A stretch of 56,513 nt of DNA from contig NZ_LMFZ01000015.1 of NCBI RefSeq assembly GCF_001427305.1, forward strand, positions 1 to 56,513. The letters run 5' to 3'. The notes under the pieces were generated by a model that was given only the letters and a program-made list of their open reading frames with translations, was not told the DNA's origin and searched no databases. Below, piece after piece: positions 39,736 to 48,507 of this stretch. This DNA is from Duganella sp. Root1480D1. GTDB lineage: Bacteria; Pseudomonadota; Gammaproteobacteria; Burkholderiales; Burkholderiaceae_D. The translations under genes and the position numbers were made by a program. Position 1 is the first letter of the stretch. Every line of letters begins with the position of its first letter.

Positions 39736-40649
39736 GCTGCCTCCTTCATGGCTTCTGCTTGTTCGCCTTTCACCGTCAAGCTACCAATATAGTTATCAAA
39801 GGTATTCATGTTCTCGTTGACCAGCCCGTTGTGGCTGTAACCGGGCTCAGACACATAGAAGTGAACTTTGTCACCTACGCATTCCATCGTGATATCACCA
39901 GCCGAGTTCTGAGTGATGGTTTTGTAACCGGAGTAATAGTTAAGGTGCTGCGATGGCGCCTCACCTACGACGATGAGTTGTGGATCTAATTTCTTCAGCC
40001 ACGATTCTGGAATCTTCCCGGACTTGCGGCCATGATGGGGAGCGAAAACGACCGTCGTTTTCGTCAAATCAACGTGGTCGGTGATTTTTTCCATAAAGTC
40101 CGTCTCCAGGTCGCCGAGCCACAAGAAACTGGCGCCGTCAGCAAGCTTGTAGCGGATGATCGAGGAAATATTGTTGTAGCTCTTACCCGCATTGCTTTCC
40201 TCCAGCGCTTCTTGGAAGTCTGCATTTTTGACATCGGGCCAGAGGATACTGATACCTGAGTTATCACGTTTCTCGTCGCCGATGTTCATCCACTTACGAG
40301 TGGAACCCTTTTGGATGTAGTACGCTTTTTCCGCGTCGTCCCGCAGTTTGCAATAGTGCTTGAACGATTCGGTCTCCTCCGGCTTGATTGCACCATTCTT
40401 GACGACGTAGAAGTTGCTGATCGGCATTTTTGCGTCCAGCAGTTCGATGCCACCAATATGATCTTGGTCCGGATGAGTCGAAATGAAGCGCGTGATGCCC
40501 TTGCCTTGCGACGCCTTTTTCAAATCCTTGATACGTTCTTCGACCGTGTCTGCATTGAGGTTGCAGTCGATAATAGTGAAGTTATCGGAATTGTGTTGAA
40601 TGTAGAACATGTCGCCGTTGGCAACAGAGAAACTTTTTACGATAGACAT
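39732..40649 (-). CDS. ComEC/Rec2-like metallo-beta-lactamase fold hydrolase
   Basis: The protein has the metal-binding motif THPDQDHIGG (HxDxDH), the later FLWLGDLETDF aspartate and FAPHHGRKS histidine, the pattern of the ComEC-type MBL family that acts on nucleic acids or nucleotides. About 305 residues, with no membrane segment. AAGGGTG before ATG 40649 decides that start over the in-frame GTG 40655. It heads a minus-strand group with a membrane protein and is divergent from a WYL regulator, a layout typical of defence modules. Confidence 0.82.
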   Translation of the reverse strand: MSIVKSFSVANGDMFYIQHNSDNFTIIDCNLNADTVEERIKDLKKASQGKGITRFISTHPDQDHIGGIELLDAKMPISNFYVVKNGAIKPEETESFKHYCKLRDDAEKAYYIQKGSTRKWMNIGDEKRDNSGISILWPDVKNADFQEALEESNAGKSYNNISSIIRYKLADGASFLWLGDLETDFMEKITDHVDLTKTTVVFAPHHGRKSGKIPESWLKKLDPQLIVVGEAPSQHLNYYSGYKTITQNSAGDITMECVGDKVHFYVSEPGYSHNGLVNENMNTFDNYIGSLTVKGEQAEAMKEAA

Positions 40650-40701
40650 AGTCACCCTTTTTGGACTTTATTGCGCACGCGACGGACTGAAGCTTGCGCT
40701 T

Positions 40702-40766
40702 GTTAGTGCTTTACCAGTACACTAACTATACGCATACTTTATAGACGCGTCAACTAACTATACGCA
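40702..40766. promoter_or_regulatory. Promoter and operator repeats between the WYL regulator and MBL genes
   Basis: The 14-bp sequence ACTAACTATACGCA occurs twice as a direct repeat, 40721-40734 and 40753-40766, 32 bp apart. A 7-bp inverted repeat GTTAGTG (40702-40708) / CACTAAC (40720-40726) overlaps the first copy. A plus-strand promoter TTTACC (40710-40715), 17 bp, CATACT (40733-40738) lies across them. This looks like an operator for the neighbouring regulator. Confidence 0.6.
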
Positions 40767-40770
40767 CACC

Positions 40771-41730
40771 ATGCCACGAAAAAGCAACATGCCAGTTGGG
40801 CAGATGCCTGAACTTAACGATCCCGTCGTCGCGACGGGGAATTTGCCTGGTCCAGTTGAAGGCGCAGATACAAGCACCGTGAAGTGGAGTCAGGAGCGGC
40901 GGCTTCAGTTCATAGACTTCCGCCTTCAGTGGGAAGGAAAAATCAATAGGAAGGACGTAACTGAGTTTTTCAAGATCTCTGTTCCTCAAGCCTCCGCTGA
41001 TATTTCGCTATATACGGAGCTCGCTCCAAAGAACCTTGAGTACGATAAGAGCTCGCGCACGTATGTAGCTCTCCCTAGCTTCGCACCTTATTTTGATACC
41101 AGCGGGCCGCGCCAATATCTTTCCCAGCTATTGGCTTTGGAAAGAAGCATTATTTCCGACGACCAGGCCTTCCTTTCTTTTAGGCCGACTGTCGCATCAA
41201 TACCGCTACCATCACGAACAATCGATTCGGGCACTCTCGCACTTACACTTCGTGCAATCGCTTGCCAAGGCAAATTAGAAATTAGTTACCAATCCATCGC
41301 ACGGGAGGAAGAGCAAGTGCGATTTATTAGTCCGCATGCCTTCGGTTACGACGGCGTTCGCTGGCACGTTCGCGCTTTCTGCCACCTTCGAGGGGGATTT
41401 AGAGATTTCGTCTTAGGACGTATCCTATCTGCCGGTCATGTATCTGCGTCAGAGGTCAATCCGGAGATGGATCACGAATGGAATACGTTCGTTGATCTCG
41501 TCTTAGCGCCAGATTCGTCGTTAAGCCCGAATCAACGCCATGGTGTAGAAATTGACTACGGAATGATAAACGGGACCGTTTCAGTTTCCTGTCGCCGGGC
41601 GATGCTGTTTTATACGCTTAGGACATTAAACTTCGAAGCGGATGGGACACCCAAAAAGGGAGAGCGTCAAATCATGATTGCGAACCTTCAGGAAATTAAA
41701 CATCTACTACCTAAGCCTGGGCAAGCATAA
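40771..41730 (+). CDS. WYL-domain transcriptional regulator, BrxR/CapW-like
   Basis: The 319-residue protein has an N-terminal winged helix-turn-helix (RRLQFIDFRLQWEGKINRKDVTEFFKISVPQASADISLY), a WYL ligand-sensing domain (ISPHAFGYDGVRWHVRAFC) and a WCX-like C-terminus. This order and the DFRLQWEG segment match the BrxR/CapW regulators that control BREX, CBASS and other defence loci. It probably binds the repeats just upstream and represses itself and the divergent MBL genes until triggered. Its predicted transcript starts only about 25 bases before the ATG. Confidence 0.82.
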   Translation: MPRKSNMPVGQMPELNDPVVATGNLPGPVEGADTSTVKWSQERRLQFIDFRLQWEGKINRKDVTEFFKISVPQASADISLYTELAPKNLEYDKSSRTYVALPSFAPYFDTSGPRQYLSQLLALERSIISDDQAFLSFRPTVASIPLPSRTIDSGTLALTLRAIACQGKLEISYQSIAREEEQVRFISPHAFGYDGVRWHVRAFCHLRGGFRDFVLGRILSAGHVSASEVNPEMDHEWNTFVDLVLAPDSSLSPNQRHGVEIDYGMINGTVSVSCRRAMLFYTLRTLNFEADGTPKKGERQIMIANLQEIKHLLPKPGQA

Positions 41731-41959
41731 AAGCATTGTTCGCGCCAGCAATTCACGCGCCGATCAAGGGAAGTACCCCCATGACGTAGTGCAATCAAAC
41801 GTACCTGCAGTCCAGATGACAGCCAACGAGCTGAAGGTATAAGATTGATAGACGCCCGCAGGTGGACTCGTGTTCTAGCATTGACCAAAGTTGCGTAGAA
41901 GCTAGGTTCATCGATTGGTATGGACATGCAAGCGCTTCACCAGAGTCAATGGAGGTCCT
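41731..41959. other. Intergenic region after the WYL regulator
   Basis: No convincing gene or terminator is seen in these 229 bp. Short open frames on the minus strand (for example 41795-42055) run into the following gene and have no family-like features. GGAGG at 41951-41955 belongs to the next gene. Confidence 0.4.
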
Positions 41960-42241
41960 ATGCAAACCCAGAAACCTAAGATGCCCAAGGCTGAGCGCGA
42001 GCTTATCCTGACTGGCGCCATCTCGCGGGCACTGAACGCGATGATGCTGCTTCAAGGAACTAGAGTGACCTTTGGACGGAAGATCGGATTCCTTGATTTC
42101 GAGAAAGAAATCTTCAAGCTGTTGGAAGCGCTTTATGTCATGGGCCGCGATATCCCAACGCCTGTGTTCCCGCAGCCGGAGCCGACCAAGTTGAAGTTAC
42201 CTGAGTCGGTGCTCAAGGGGCGCCGCACGACGACTTCCTAA
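41960..42241 (+). CDS. Small protein of unknown function
   Basis: GGAGG sits five bases before ATG 41960, giving a 93-residue basic protein (MQTQKPKMPKAERELILTGAISRALN...) with a helical middle (DFEKEIFKLLEALYVMGRDI) and a proline-rich end. It precedes the next gene by 31 bp. I do not recognise it. The strong ribosome binding site is the main support. Confidence 0.55.
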   Translation: MQTQKPKMPKAERELILTGAISRALNAMMLLQGTRVTFGRKIGFLDFEKEIFKLLEALYVMGRDIPTPVFPQPEPTKLKLPESVLKGRRTTTS

Positions 42242-42272
42242 GCATCGTAGCCGCGCTCAGTTGGCCTTAGCC

Positions 42273-43526
42273 ATGGTCTCGCGATCTGAGCTGTATGACC
42301 GGGTGTGGCAAGAGCCGATGCTCAAGATCGCGAAAGAGTTTGGGGTGTCATCCAGCTATTTGGCGCGTGTATGCACTCGCCTCAACGTGCCACGCCCAGA
42401 ACGCGGCTATTGGGCGCGCATTGCGGCCGGCCAGCGAGCCCCTAAAGCAGATTTGCCAGAAGCTCTACCTGGCGACGAAATCTCCTGGAATCCAGGGGGT
42501 GGGGGCGAGGCAATTCAAGGACCAACTGATGCCCGGCTAGAAACGACGGTTGCCGCGAGGCGGACAGCCGCTAAGGCTTCGCTCAAAGGGCCGCATGATC
42601 TCATCGCCACGGCGAAACCTCACTTCTTGGCAGGAAACTTATCCAGGGAAGGCAACTACTTGAAGCCGGCCAAGCGCAACTTGGTCGACCTGGTCGTGAC
42701 CACGGAATCACTTGATCCTGCGTTGTCGCTAGCAAACGAGCTCTTCAATGCCTTCGAGCGCAAAGGGCATCGCATCATCTTGGCGGCGCTGAACGAGTCC
42801 GTCTGCAGACCCGAAGTTGACACACGAGACGCCCCAACGAAGCAGCCCAGCTACAACAACCTGTGGGGACCGGCGCGCAAAACCGTCCTGTATGTCAACG
42901 GCACCCCGATTGGCTTGACGATCTTCGAGATCACTGAAGCCACTGCAATGCGATACAAGGGCGATGGCGTGTACGTCAAAGAGGCAGACTTCGTTATGCC
43001 GAAGGGCGCCCACTGGGAGCAATTCCATTGGCGGTCAGTTAAAGACATTCCTTCTGGCCGGCTTTGCCTGCGGGCCTATTCGTCCTACTACACTGCTCAA
43101 TGGTCGCGCCAATGGAAGGAACGTCATCCCGGTGATTTCCTAAAGAAGGTCACTGCACTCGTCAAAGAGGTGATTGCCTGTGAAGCTGAAGCCGCCGAAG
43201 CCATCGCGACTGGCAAACAGCGCGCCGAGGCCGAAGACATGAGATGGAAAGCGCAGCAGGAGCAATGGCGAAGAGAAGAGCTGCAACGCAAGAGAGAAGA
43301 AGCGGAAAAGGCCAGCCGCAATGAACTTGAGACACTCCTGGTCCGGTGTGAAAGATGGGATCGTTTGGACCGGCTCATCGAAGCGGTTACTATGCAGGCA
43401 GCTGACGCCAGCGACGAAAGCAAAGCCCGGCTCGATATGCTCATAGACGCGGCTAAGAGGATCGAAGGGCGGCGGCCGACGCTCGAAGATTTCCTTGCTT
43501 GGAAGACTCCGCACGAACGAGGGTAG
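42273..43526 (+). CDS. Protein with N-terminal helix-turn-helix and coiled coil, unknown function
   Basis: The 417-residue protein begins with a probable helix-turn-helix (SRSELYDRVWQEPMLKIAKEFGVSSSYLARVCTRLNVPRPERGYW). The centre contains a mixed alpha/beta domain (LVDLVVTTESLDPALSLANELFNAFERKGHRI), followed by a charged coiled coil (about residues 295-355, KAQQEQWRREELQRKREEAEKAS). I have seen similar proteins on mobile regions but know no function. ATG 42273 is taken. An upstream in-frame TTG 42261 adds four residues. Confidence 0.65.
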   Translation: MVSRSELYDRVWQEPMLKIAKEFGVSSSYLARVCTRLNVPRPERGYWARIAAGQRAPKADLPEALPGDEISWNPGGGGEAIQGPTDARLETTVAARRTAAKASLKGPHDLIATAKPHFLAGNLSREGNYLKPAKRNLVDLVVTTESLDPALSLANELFNAFERKGHRIILAALNESVCRPEVDTRDAPTKQPSYNNLWGPARKTVLYVNGTPIGLTIFEITEATAMRYKGDGVYVKEADFVMPKGAHWEQFHWRSVKDIPSGRLCLRAYSSYYTAQWSRQWKERHPGDFLKKVTALVKEVIACEAEAAEAIATGKQRAEAEDMRWKAQQEQWRREELQRKREEAEKASRNELETLLVRCERWDRLDRLIEAVTMQAADASDESKARLDMLIDAAKRIEGRRPTLEDFLAWKTPHERG

Positions 43527-43737
43527 AAGTTGTGCCTTCTTGCACTCCCTACGCCTCAACCCGATCGAATCGGTTTCGTCCTTAACTCGTACGTTTTAGA
43601 CGATGCCGTCTCACCGACTCGAGAGCATCGCTCACCTCACCATCAAGAACCAAGCCCAGTGCGCTGGACTAGCCGAAACTTTCTGACCATGCACACGAAC
43701 AATGGCGAGCCACAACTGATGCGCAACATGGCGCTGG

Positions 43738-43923
43738 CTATTTGCGAAGACTGTCTCTCTTAGATGCCGATGCCTCCGTTCCCGCCCTTGCTTCACTATC
43801 GCTAGGTGAAATCCGTTGTAGCTCATCAAGCACGGCATTGATCGCACCGACTAGAGGCGCAAAGAACAAGCGAGGCCCTTGCTTGGCGGCAGCTATGAAC
43901 TCGGAGTAGAACGTCGGCTTCAT
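43738..43923 (-). CDS. Possible small protein
   Basis: A 61-residue minus-strand frame starts MKPTFYSEFIAAAKQGPRLFFAP, with AGGA nine bases upstream. It reads like a small genuine protein with one amphipathic helix (LVGAINAVLDELQRI), but no family is evident and nothing else nearby supports it. Confidence 0.3.
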   Translation of the reverse strand: MKPTFYSEFIAAAKQGPRLFFAPLVGAINAVLDELQRISPSDSEARAGTEASASKRDSLRK

Positions 43924-44304
43924 GCTCAGTTTTCCTAAACTTCCCAAATCTGATTGCCCCGTCGGATGCGGCTTCCACTATATCCAGTTTAGCACTCGCT
44001 GCACGTGCCAACCGTCATCCGGGCAACGCCCACCAGCCAACACAAGGTCACTCAGCAGCCGTTGGCGCGTCGTGTCATCGCGCTAAACGTGCATTCAGGC
44101 ACTTTTCCACCGTCAAACTTTGGCGTTTACGCCACATGAAGGTGGCCTAAAAAATATTTTGCACGACGTGGCGAGCAATTGCCTTTTATGCAACTTTAAG
44201 TTTTATTGCGTTTTCTTGCCATCAAAAAGCAATCTCTTATTTTTTAAAAATAATTCCCTGAATTTTCATGTCATTTTTTCATGCTTAAAGTATATTTTTA
44301 GCCC

Positions 44305-44348
44305 GTTGCGCGCAACAAAAATACCATTAAATCAATGACTTAAGTCAT
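44305..44348. repeat. Two perfect palindromes in AT-rich DNA
   Basis: GTTGCGCGCAAC (44305-44316, 12 bp) and ATGACTTAAGTCAT (44335-44348, 14 bp) are both perfectly self-complementary and 18 bp apart. They lie in the AT-rich region upstream of tnsA and could be protein binding sites of the transposon end. Confidence 0.6.
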
Positions 44349-44388
44349 CTTCCATTTTTATTGCTTTAGTGTTTTAATGCCGAAAAAC

Positions 44389-44444
44389 GACCATAACCCA
44401 ATGGTCGGCGGACGGTATAACTGCTGAGAATTTGCAGTTATACC
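44389..44444. promoter_or_regulatory. Inverted repeats upstream of tnsA
   Basis: GACCAT (44389-44394) / ATGGTC (44401-44406) is followed by a perfect 11-bp inverted repeat GGTATAACTGC (44414-44424) / GCAGTTATACC (44434-44444) with a 9-bp spacer. They sit 95-150 bp before tnsA, a position suited to an operator or a terminator-like hairpin that shields the transposase genes from outside transcription. Confidence 0.5.
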
Positions 44445-44538
44445 CAAGAGATATGCGCGATTGCATAGGCCCTCGTTCGTCCAAAATTTTTAACACCTAC
44501 TGCTCAGCACGCAGTCGTCACAGAAGGAAAGCAAGAAA

Positions 44539-45327
44539 GTGTTTACCCAAGCAACCACTCACAAGCGCAAACCACGGGGTTTCCCCAGCTCCGTCGAACA
44601 AGGAAGCCGGATCCTTGGACAGACTGGCGGACGCCCCGCACAGATGTATCTGTGCGAGAAAGCCCGCGGAATTTGCCCAGCAGAGAGTCCACTTGAAAAG
44701 ACAATCGGTCAGCTCGCAGGACTCGACCCTTATGTTCTTTCCAATGCCCCTCAACCGTTCACCATTGACGTGGTCTCCGGAGAACTCCTGCACACGCCAG
44801 AGGAACGAAAACTTCATCGCATGACCCGCGATCGGTCTGACGCACGCCAGCGCGAATACACACCAGACTTCTGTTTCAACTTAATCGACGGACGACGAAT
44901 CGTCGTGGAAGTAAAAGATCCGCGTTTTCCATGCAAGGAGGAATATTGGCGCAAAGTTGAAAAGGCCAAAGAACTATTTCGCGCCCGTGGTTATCACTTT
45001 CAGGTCATCTCCATGGTATACGCGCCAAGCGCACCGTTAGTGCACAACGCCGATCTCTTGGCGGCCTTCCAACGGAACTTCAAGAAGACCATTACGCAAA
45101 GCCAATTGAGCGCAATCGAGACCGGGCTGGGCGATGCAGTGTCGAGCCTTGGCCACGTTGCTCAGTTGGCGGGTCTGTCACTCCGAGAAGCTCCTGCACT
45201 TGTGCTGCATGGAGTGGTGGCCGCCGACATTTCCATCGCCCCGCTCGGTGCGAGCACGCCAGTCTGGTTGGCTCATGGGGACCTGGAGCACCTCGCGGTC
45301 CTGGAATTCATTGGAGACACGAAATGA
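44539..45327 (+). CDS. tnsA: TnsA-like transposon endonuclease
   Basis: TnsA cuts the 5' strands at the transposon ends. The protein has the restriction-endonuclease-like set E49 or E53 (ESPLEK), D110 (YTPDF) and E124-V-K126 (VVEVKD), as in the TnsA N-terminal domain. The C-terminal half would contact TnsC. Length 262 residues with GTG 44539. An internal ATG 44644 would drop 35 residues. The stop overlaps the next start (ATGA). Confidence 0.82.
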   Translation: MFTQATTHKRKPRGFPSSVEQGSRILGQTGGRPAQMYLCEKARGICPAESPLEKTIGQLAGLDPYVLSNAPQPFTIDVVSGELLHTPEERKLHRMTRDRSDARQREYTPDFCFNLIDGRRIVVEVKDPRFPCKEEYWRKVEKAKELFRARGYHFQVISMVYAPSAPLVHNADLLAAFQRNFKKTITQSQLSAIETGLGDAVSSLGHVAQLAGLSLREAPALVLHGVVAADISIAPLGASTPVWLAHGDLEHLAVLEFIGDTK

Positions 45328-45539
45328 TCCATCGCCCCCGGAACAACACAAGCGCTTCGCATGCCCCCGCCACGAACCTTGCTATGGAAACCAAGCGTAA
45401 CGGCCAATCAATAAACATGCGTTTGTCCGATGCTGCGATCCGCGTGCTGCTCAATCCCCGACCAATTCTATTCATCCATACCGCGAACAACGAACCGTCG
45501 CACATCACAAACTTTAGCAAAGAAGAGGCCGCCAAATGA
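45324..45539 (+). CDS. Small gene between tnsA and tnsB
   Basis: This 71-codon frame starts inside the tnsA stop and ends inside the tnsB start, both by ATGA overlap, so it is almost certainly translated. The product (LSDAAIRVLLNPRPILFIHTANNEPSHITNFSK) has no motif I recognise. A small accessory subunit of the TnsA/TnsB complex is a fair guess but only a guess. Confidence 0.65.
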   Translation: MIHRPRNNTSASHAPATNLAMETKRNGQSINMRLSDAAIRVLLNPRPILFIHTANNEPSHITNFSKEEAAK

Positions 45540-47500
45540 CACGACGACTGAACAAGAATGATGTGATCTCGCTCAACGGGGTCGAACTAGAAATCGTAAG
45601 TCTAGACCCTGGCCGCGACTCAGTCATTCTCTTTGACTTCGAAACTCAAACGATGCGATCCATGAGTTTGAAGCAGTTGCGCCGCAAGCTTTCGGATGGA
45701 GAAGCGACGTCCAATGCAGCCGCAGCTACACGAGGTCGGATAAAGAATTTAGAAGTAGATAGGCCTTCCTACGCCCAGTTTCTCTACTTTGATGCCATCA
45801 GAAAGGGAATCAACGACCTCGTCAATAAAGGAAACTCCATTCGCAAGGCGATCAATAAACTCAGCGAGTCACTTGTTACGTTAGCGACTGGTGAAACTCG
45901 GTCGATGTGCTCTGAACGGCAGGCCTATCGCATCGCAGGGATGGGGAACGACGAGCTGCTCGCCATGTTGCCAAACTACGCGGCTCGGGGAAATCGCACG
46001 GAGCGCTATCACCCGCGCATGAAGGAAATCGTTCTCCAGGCTATCCATGATCTCTATGCCGTGGTGCATTCCCGATTCTCCATTCCAAAGTTAACCGAGA
46101 CTGTAAATGACATAGCTTGGGCAGAGGGAATTTTGGGCAGGGACAAGGCGGTTAGCAGAAAGTATGTCCGAAACTTCTTGGTGAACAACTGGAGCCCAGA
46201 TCATGGGGACTACAAGCGGCTTCATCCTAGCATCGCTAAATCCAAGAAAGCCATCGCAAAAGTACGGATCAAGCCAGGTGCCCCACTCAACCGAGTTGAG
46301 ATCGACACCGTAAAGCTTCCATTTGTCTACCTGCGTGGCCATAAGAAGTTTGAGCACTTATGGCTCATGCACGCTATCGATTGTGAGACCTCAATGGTAC
46401 TGGGCTGGTGGCTAATGTCAGCATCACCGACGACAGACGACACCTATTCCTGTCTCGGTCGAGCAATTTTTTCCAAGGCGGACTTGCTTACCAAGATGGG
46501 CATCAACTTCACGGTTGATCCATATGGATTACCAATGAACATCGTGTTTGACAACGGTACGGAGAACGCGAAGCCACGCCTTGCAGGATTAACCATCCTC
46601 GGCTCCAACCTCCAATGGGCAGAAGTCCATGGTCCCCATCGCAAACCATTTGTCGAACGCTTGAACCGTTCGCTGAAAGAAGCACTGGAGACAATGCCCG
46701 GCTGCACTCGCTTCCAAGGCAAGGATGGCGAAAGGACAAAGAATGCCTTCAACGACGGCAGCCTCATGACCTTCGAAGAAATTGGTCATTGGATCGCACG
46801 TTGGTACTACGAATGCTGGGCTCACACTCCGCTCGAACGGTTCATAACAGCCGAACACGAGGTCGACAAGTGCCTAGGAGTCACGCCTGCGGAGCGTTGG
46901 GCAAAATTCGAAAGCGAAAACGTACTTCCGCTCTGCCCAACGCAGGAAGATTGGCGTCGTGCGCGCTTCATGAAGTCGACCGGTTCACTATCGGCAAGGA
47001 CCGGAATCACGTTCGAGCGGTTCACGTTCCGGGGCGAGAATCTCCCTCACTTGATCCACCAGTATGGTCCTGATCACAAGGTAGATTTCTTTTACAACCC
47101 GCACGATTTCCGGACCATTTACGTTCCTGATAAAGAGACTCGGGAGTGGGTTGAATTGGTCAATTCCGAGGTGGATAGCAACACCCCGGCATATTCCTTT
47201 GACGTCGCAAAACAGCGCAAGAAAGAGAAGCGTGCCGCGCACAATCCGTCGCCATTCAGAGCACAGTTCAAGAGTGACGTTATTGCGCGATCGACTGGGA
47301 AGCCGTCCAAGAAACAGACCAAAGACGCTGATCGGAAAGCAACGTTTGACGACGAGCGTGAAAAGCAAGCGCAGGCACGGGCCGAAGAGAATCCACTCAA
47401 ACGTAATTCCGCACTTGACCCATCGTTCGACACCTTTGTTGCTGCTGATGCAGTTGAACCACTCGTTAAACACAAAAAATCTGGAAGGGCCACCAAATGA
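45536..47500 (+). CDS. tnsB: TnsB-like DDE transposase (Mu/rve family)
   Basis: TnsB binds the transposon ends and carries out 3' strand cutting and joining. The 654-residue protein has helix-turn-helix segments before residue 230, a retroviral-integrase-like core with D257 (EIDTV), D339 (FDNGTE) and E374 (FVERLN), and a Mu transposase-type C-terminal beta domain followed by a basic tail that would contact TnsC. All three catalytic acids are present, so it may be active. Confidence 0.92.
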   Translation: MTRRLNKNDVISLNGVELEIVSLDPGRDSVILFDFETQTMRSMSLKQLRRKLSDGEATSNAAAATRGRIKNLEVDRPSYAQFLYFDAIRKGINDLVNKGNSIRKAINKLSESLVTLATGETRSMCSERQAYRIAGMGNDELLAMLPNYAARGNRTERYHPRMKEIVLQAIHDLYAVVHSRFSIPKLTETVNDIAWAEGILGRDKAVSRKYVRNFLVNNWSPDHGDYKRLHPSIAKSKKAIAKVRIKPGAPLNRVEIDTVKLPFVYLRGHKKFEHLWLMHAIDCETSMVLGWWLMSASPTTDDTYSCLGRAIFSKADLLTKMGINFTVDPYGLPMNIVFDNGTENAKPRLAGLTILGSNLQWAEVHGPHRKPFVERLNRSLKEALETMPGCTRFQGKDGERTKNAFNDGSLMTFEEIGHWIARWYYECWAHTPLERFITAEHEVDKCLGVTPAERWAKFESENVLPLCPTQEDWRRARFMKSTGSLSARTGITFERFTFRGENLPHLIHQYGPDHKVDFFYNPHDFRTIYVPDKETREWVELVNSEVDSNTPAYSFDVAKQRKKEKRAAHNPSPFRAQFKSDVIARSTGKPSKKQTKDADRKATFDDEREKQAQARAEENPLKRNSALDPSFDTFVAADAVEPLVKHKKSGRATK

Positions 47501-48507
47501 AGCATGCAACTAGAGCCGGCGAGTTAATCCGCGAGAACGTCCAAACAACGATCTTCGATCACTTGATCTTTACTGACGTCCTGACGCAGGTTGACCGCTG
47601 TGTCCAGGATACGCTACGGGGCTTCAATCCGTGCTTCGAGATGCTCATTGGCCCGTCGCGCTGCGGAAAGAGTGAGGTCCTTGAAACGATAACGCGCAAA
47701 TATCCTCCAGTTTCAGAAGGCGGCCGACGGAGCATCCCAGTGCTGCTAGTAGACGTGCCTTCCGGTGGGGGCGCTAAGGCCCTCGACAAAGCCGTTATCC
47801 GCGCAACTGGCGTTCCTGTCCCGGAAAGCATGAAAAACGAAGACAGCCTGAAGCAATTCATGCTTAAGCAGCTGAAGTTGGCAAACGTACGTGTAATTAT
47901 CTTTGACGAAGCCAACCACCTAGTCGAGCGGGGCGCCAGGATTGTTTCTGCAGCCGCCTCAGATTGGTTCAAGGTGCTCTATAAGAATGCTGTGAACGTA
48001 GGCATTGTGCTGGCTGGTGTGCCACGATTGGCGCGTCTGATTGACGACAATCCGCAACTGCGTAACCGCGTCGGAAAACCCATCTTCTTCTCACCTTACC
48101 GATACGATGATGCAAAACATCGAAAGGCCTTTGCAAACTGCGTTGCCGCATACATTTCAGAATTCGAGGAGCACGGCTGCACTTTCACGATGCCGTTCGA
48201 TAACATGGTTCGCCACTGCTACGCGGCCAGCGCCGGACATATCGGTCTACTCGCAGCCTTCTTCGCATCGCTTGCCACAATTGCGCCCGCACCTTGTGAA
48301 ATTACTCGCGACCTTTGTCGCGAAGCTAGCTTGACACGAAATCTACCAGGCAACGGTTATGCAAAGCCGTTCCAGCAGGACAAAATTGACGACCATCATC
48401 TGATGGAGGTTTTCAGTTCAGAGCTTGCCCTGTACGACGTGATCTTAGATCAACTTCACCCTCACCCCGACCGTACGGGTGCTCATCCCCATCAAGAGGA
48501 GGCATGA
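47497..48507 (+). CDS. tnsC: TnsC/TniB-like AAA+ ATPase
   Basis: TnsC is the ATP-dependent switch that links target recognition to the transposase. The 336-residue protein has Walker A G52-PSRCGK58-S and Walker B FD137-E138-ANHL, the TniB/TnsC pattern. It overlaps tnsB by ATGA at its start and tniQ by ATGA at its end, with AGGAGG serving the next gene. Confidence 0.9.
   Translation: MKHATRAGELIRENVQTTIFDHLIFTDVLTQVDRCVQDTLRGFNPCFEMLIGPSRCGKSEVLETITRKYPPVSEGGRRSIPVLLVDVPSGGGAKALDKAVIRATGVPVPESMKNEDSLKQFMLKQLKLANVRVIIFDEANHLVERGARIVSAAASDWFKVLYKNAVNVGIVLAGVPRLARLIDDNPQLRNRVGKPIFFSPYRYDDAKHRKAFANCVAAYISEFEEHGCTFTMPFDNMVRHCYAASAGHIGLLAAFFASLATIAPAPCEITRDLCREASLTRNLPGNGYAKPFQQDKIDDHHLMEVFSSELALYDVILDQLHPHPDRTGAHPHQEEA

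Larger units (their letters stand above)
43527..44538. other. Largely noncoding region before the transposition genes
   Basis: About 1 kb with at most one small gene. From roughly 44140 to 44390 it is very AT-rich and holds several short palindromes and three ATTGC-n-TTT repeats (44178, 44205, 44360). This is where the outer end of the Tn7-like element would be expected, since tnsA is normally next to the transposon end. Confidence 0.5.
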
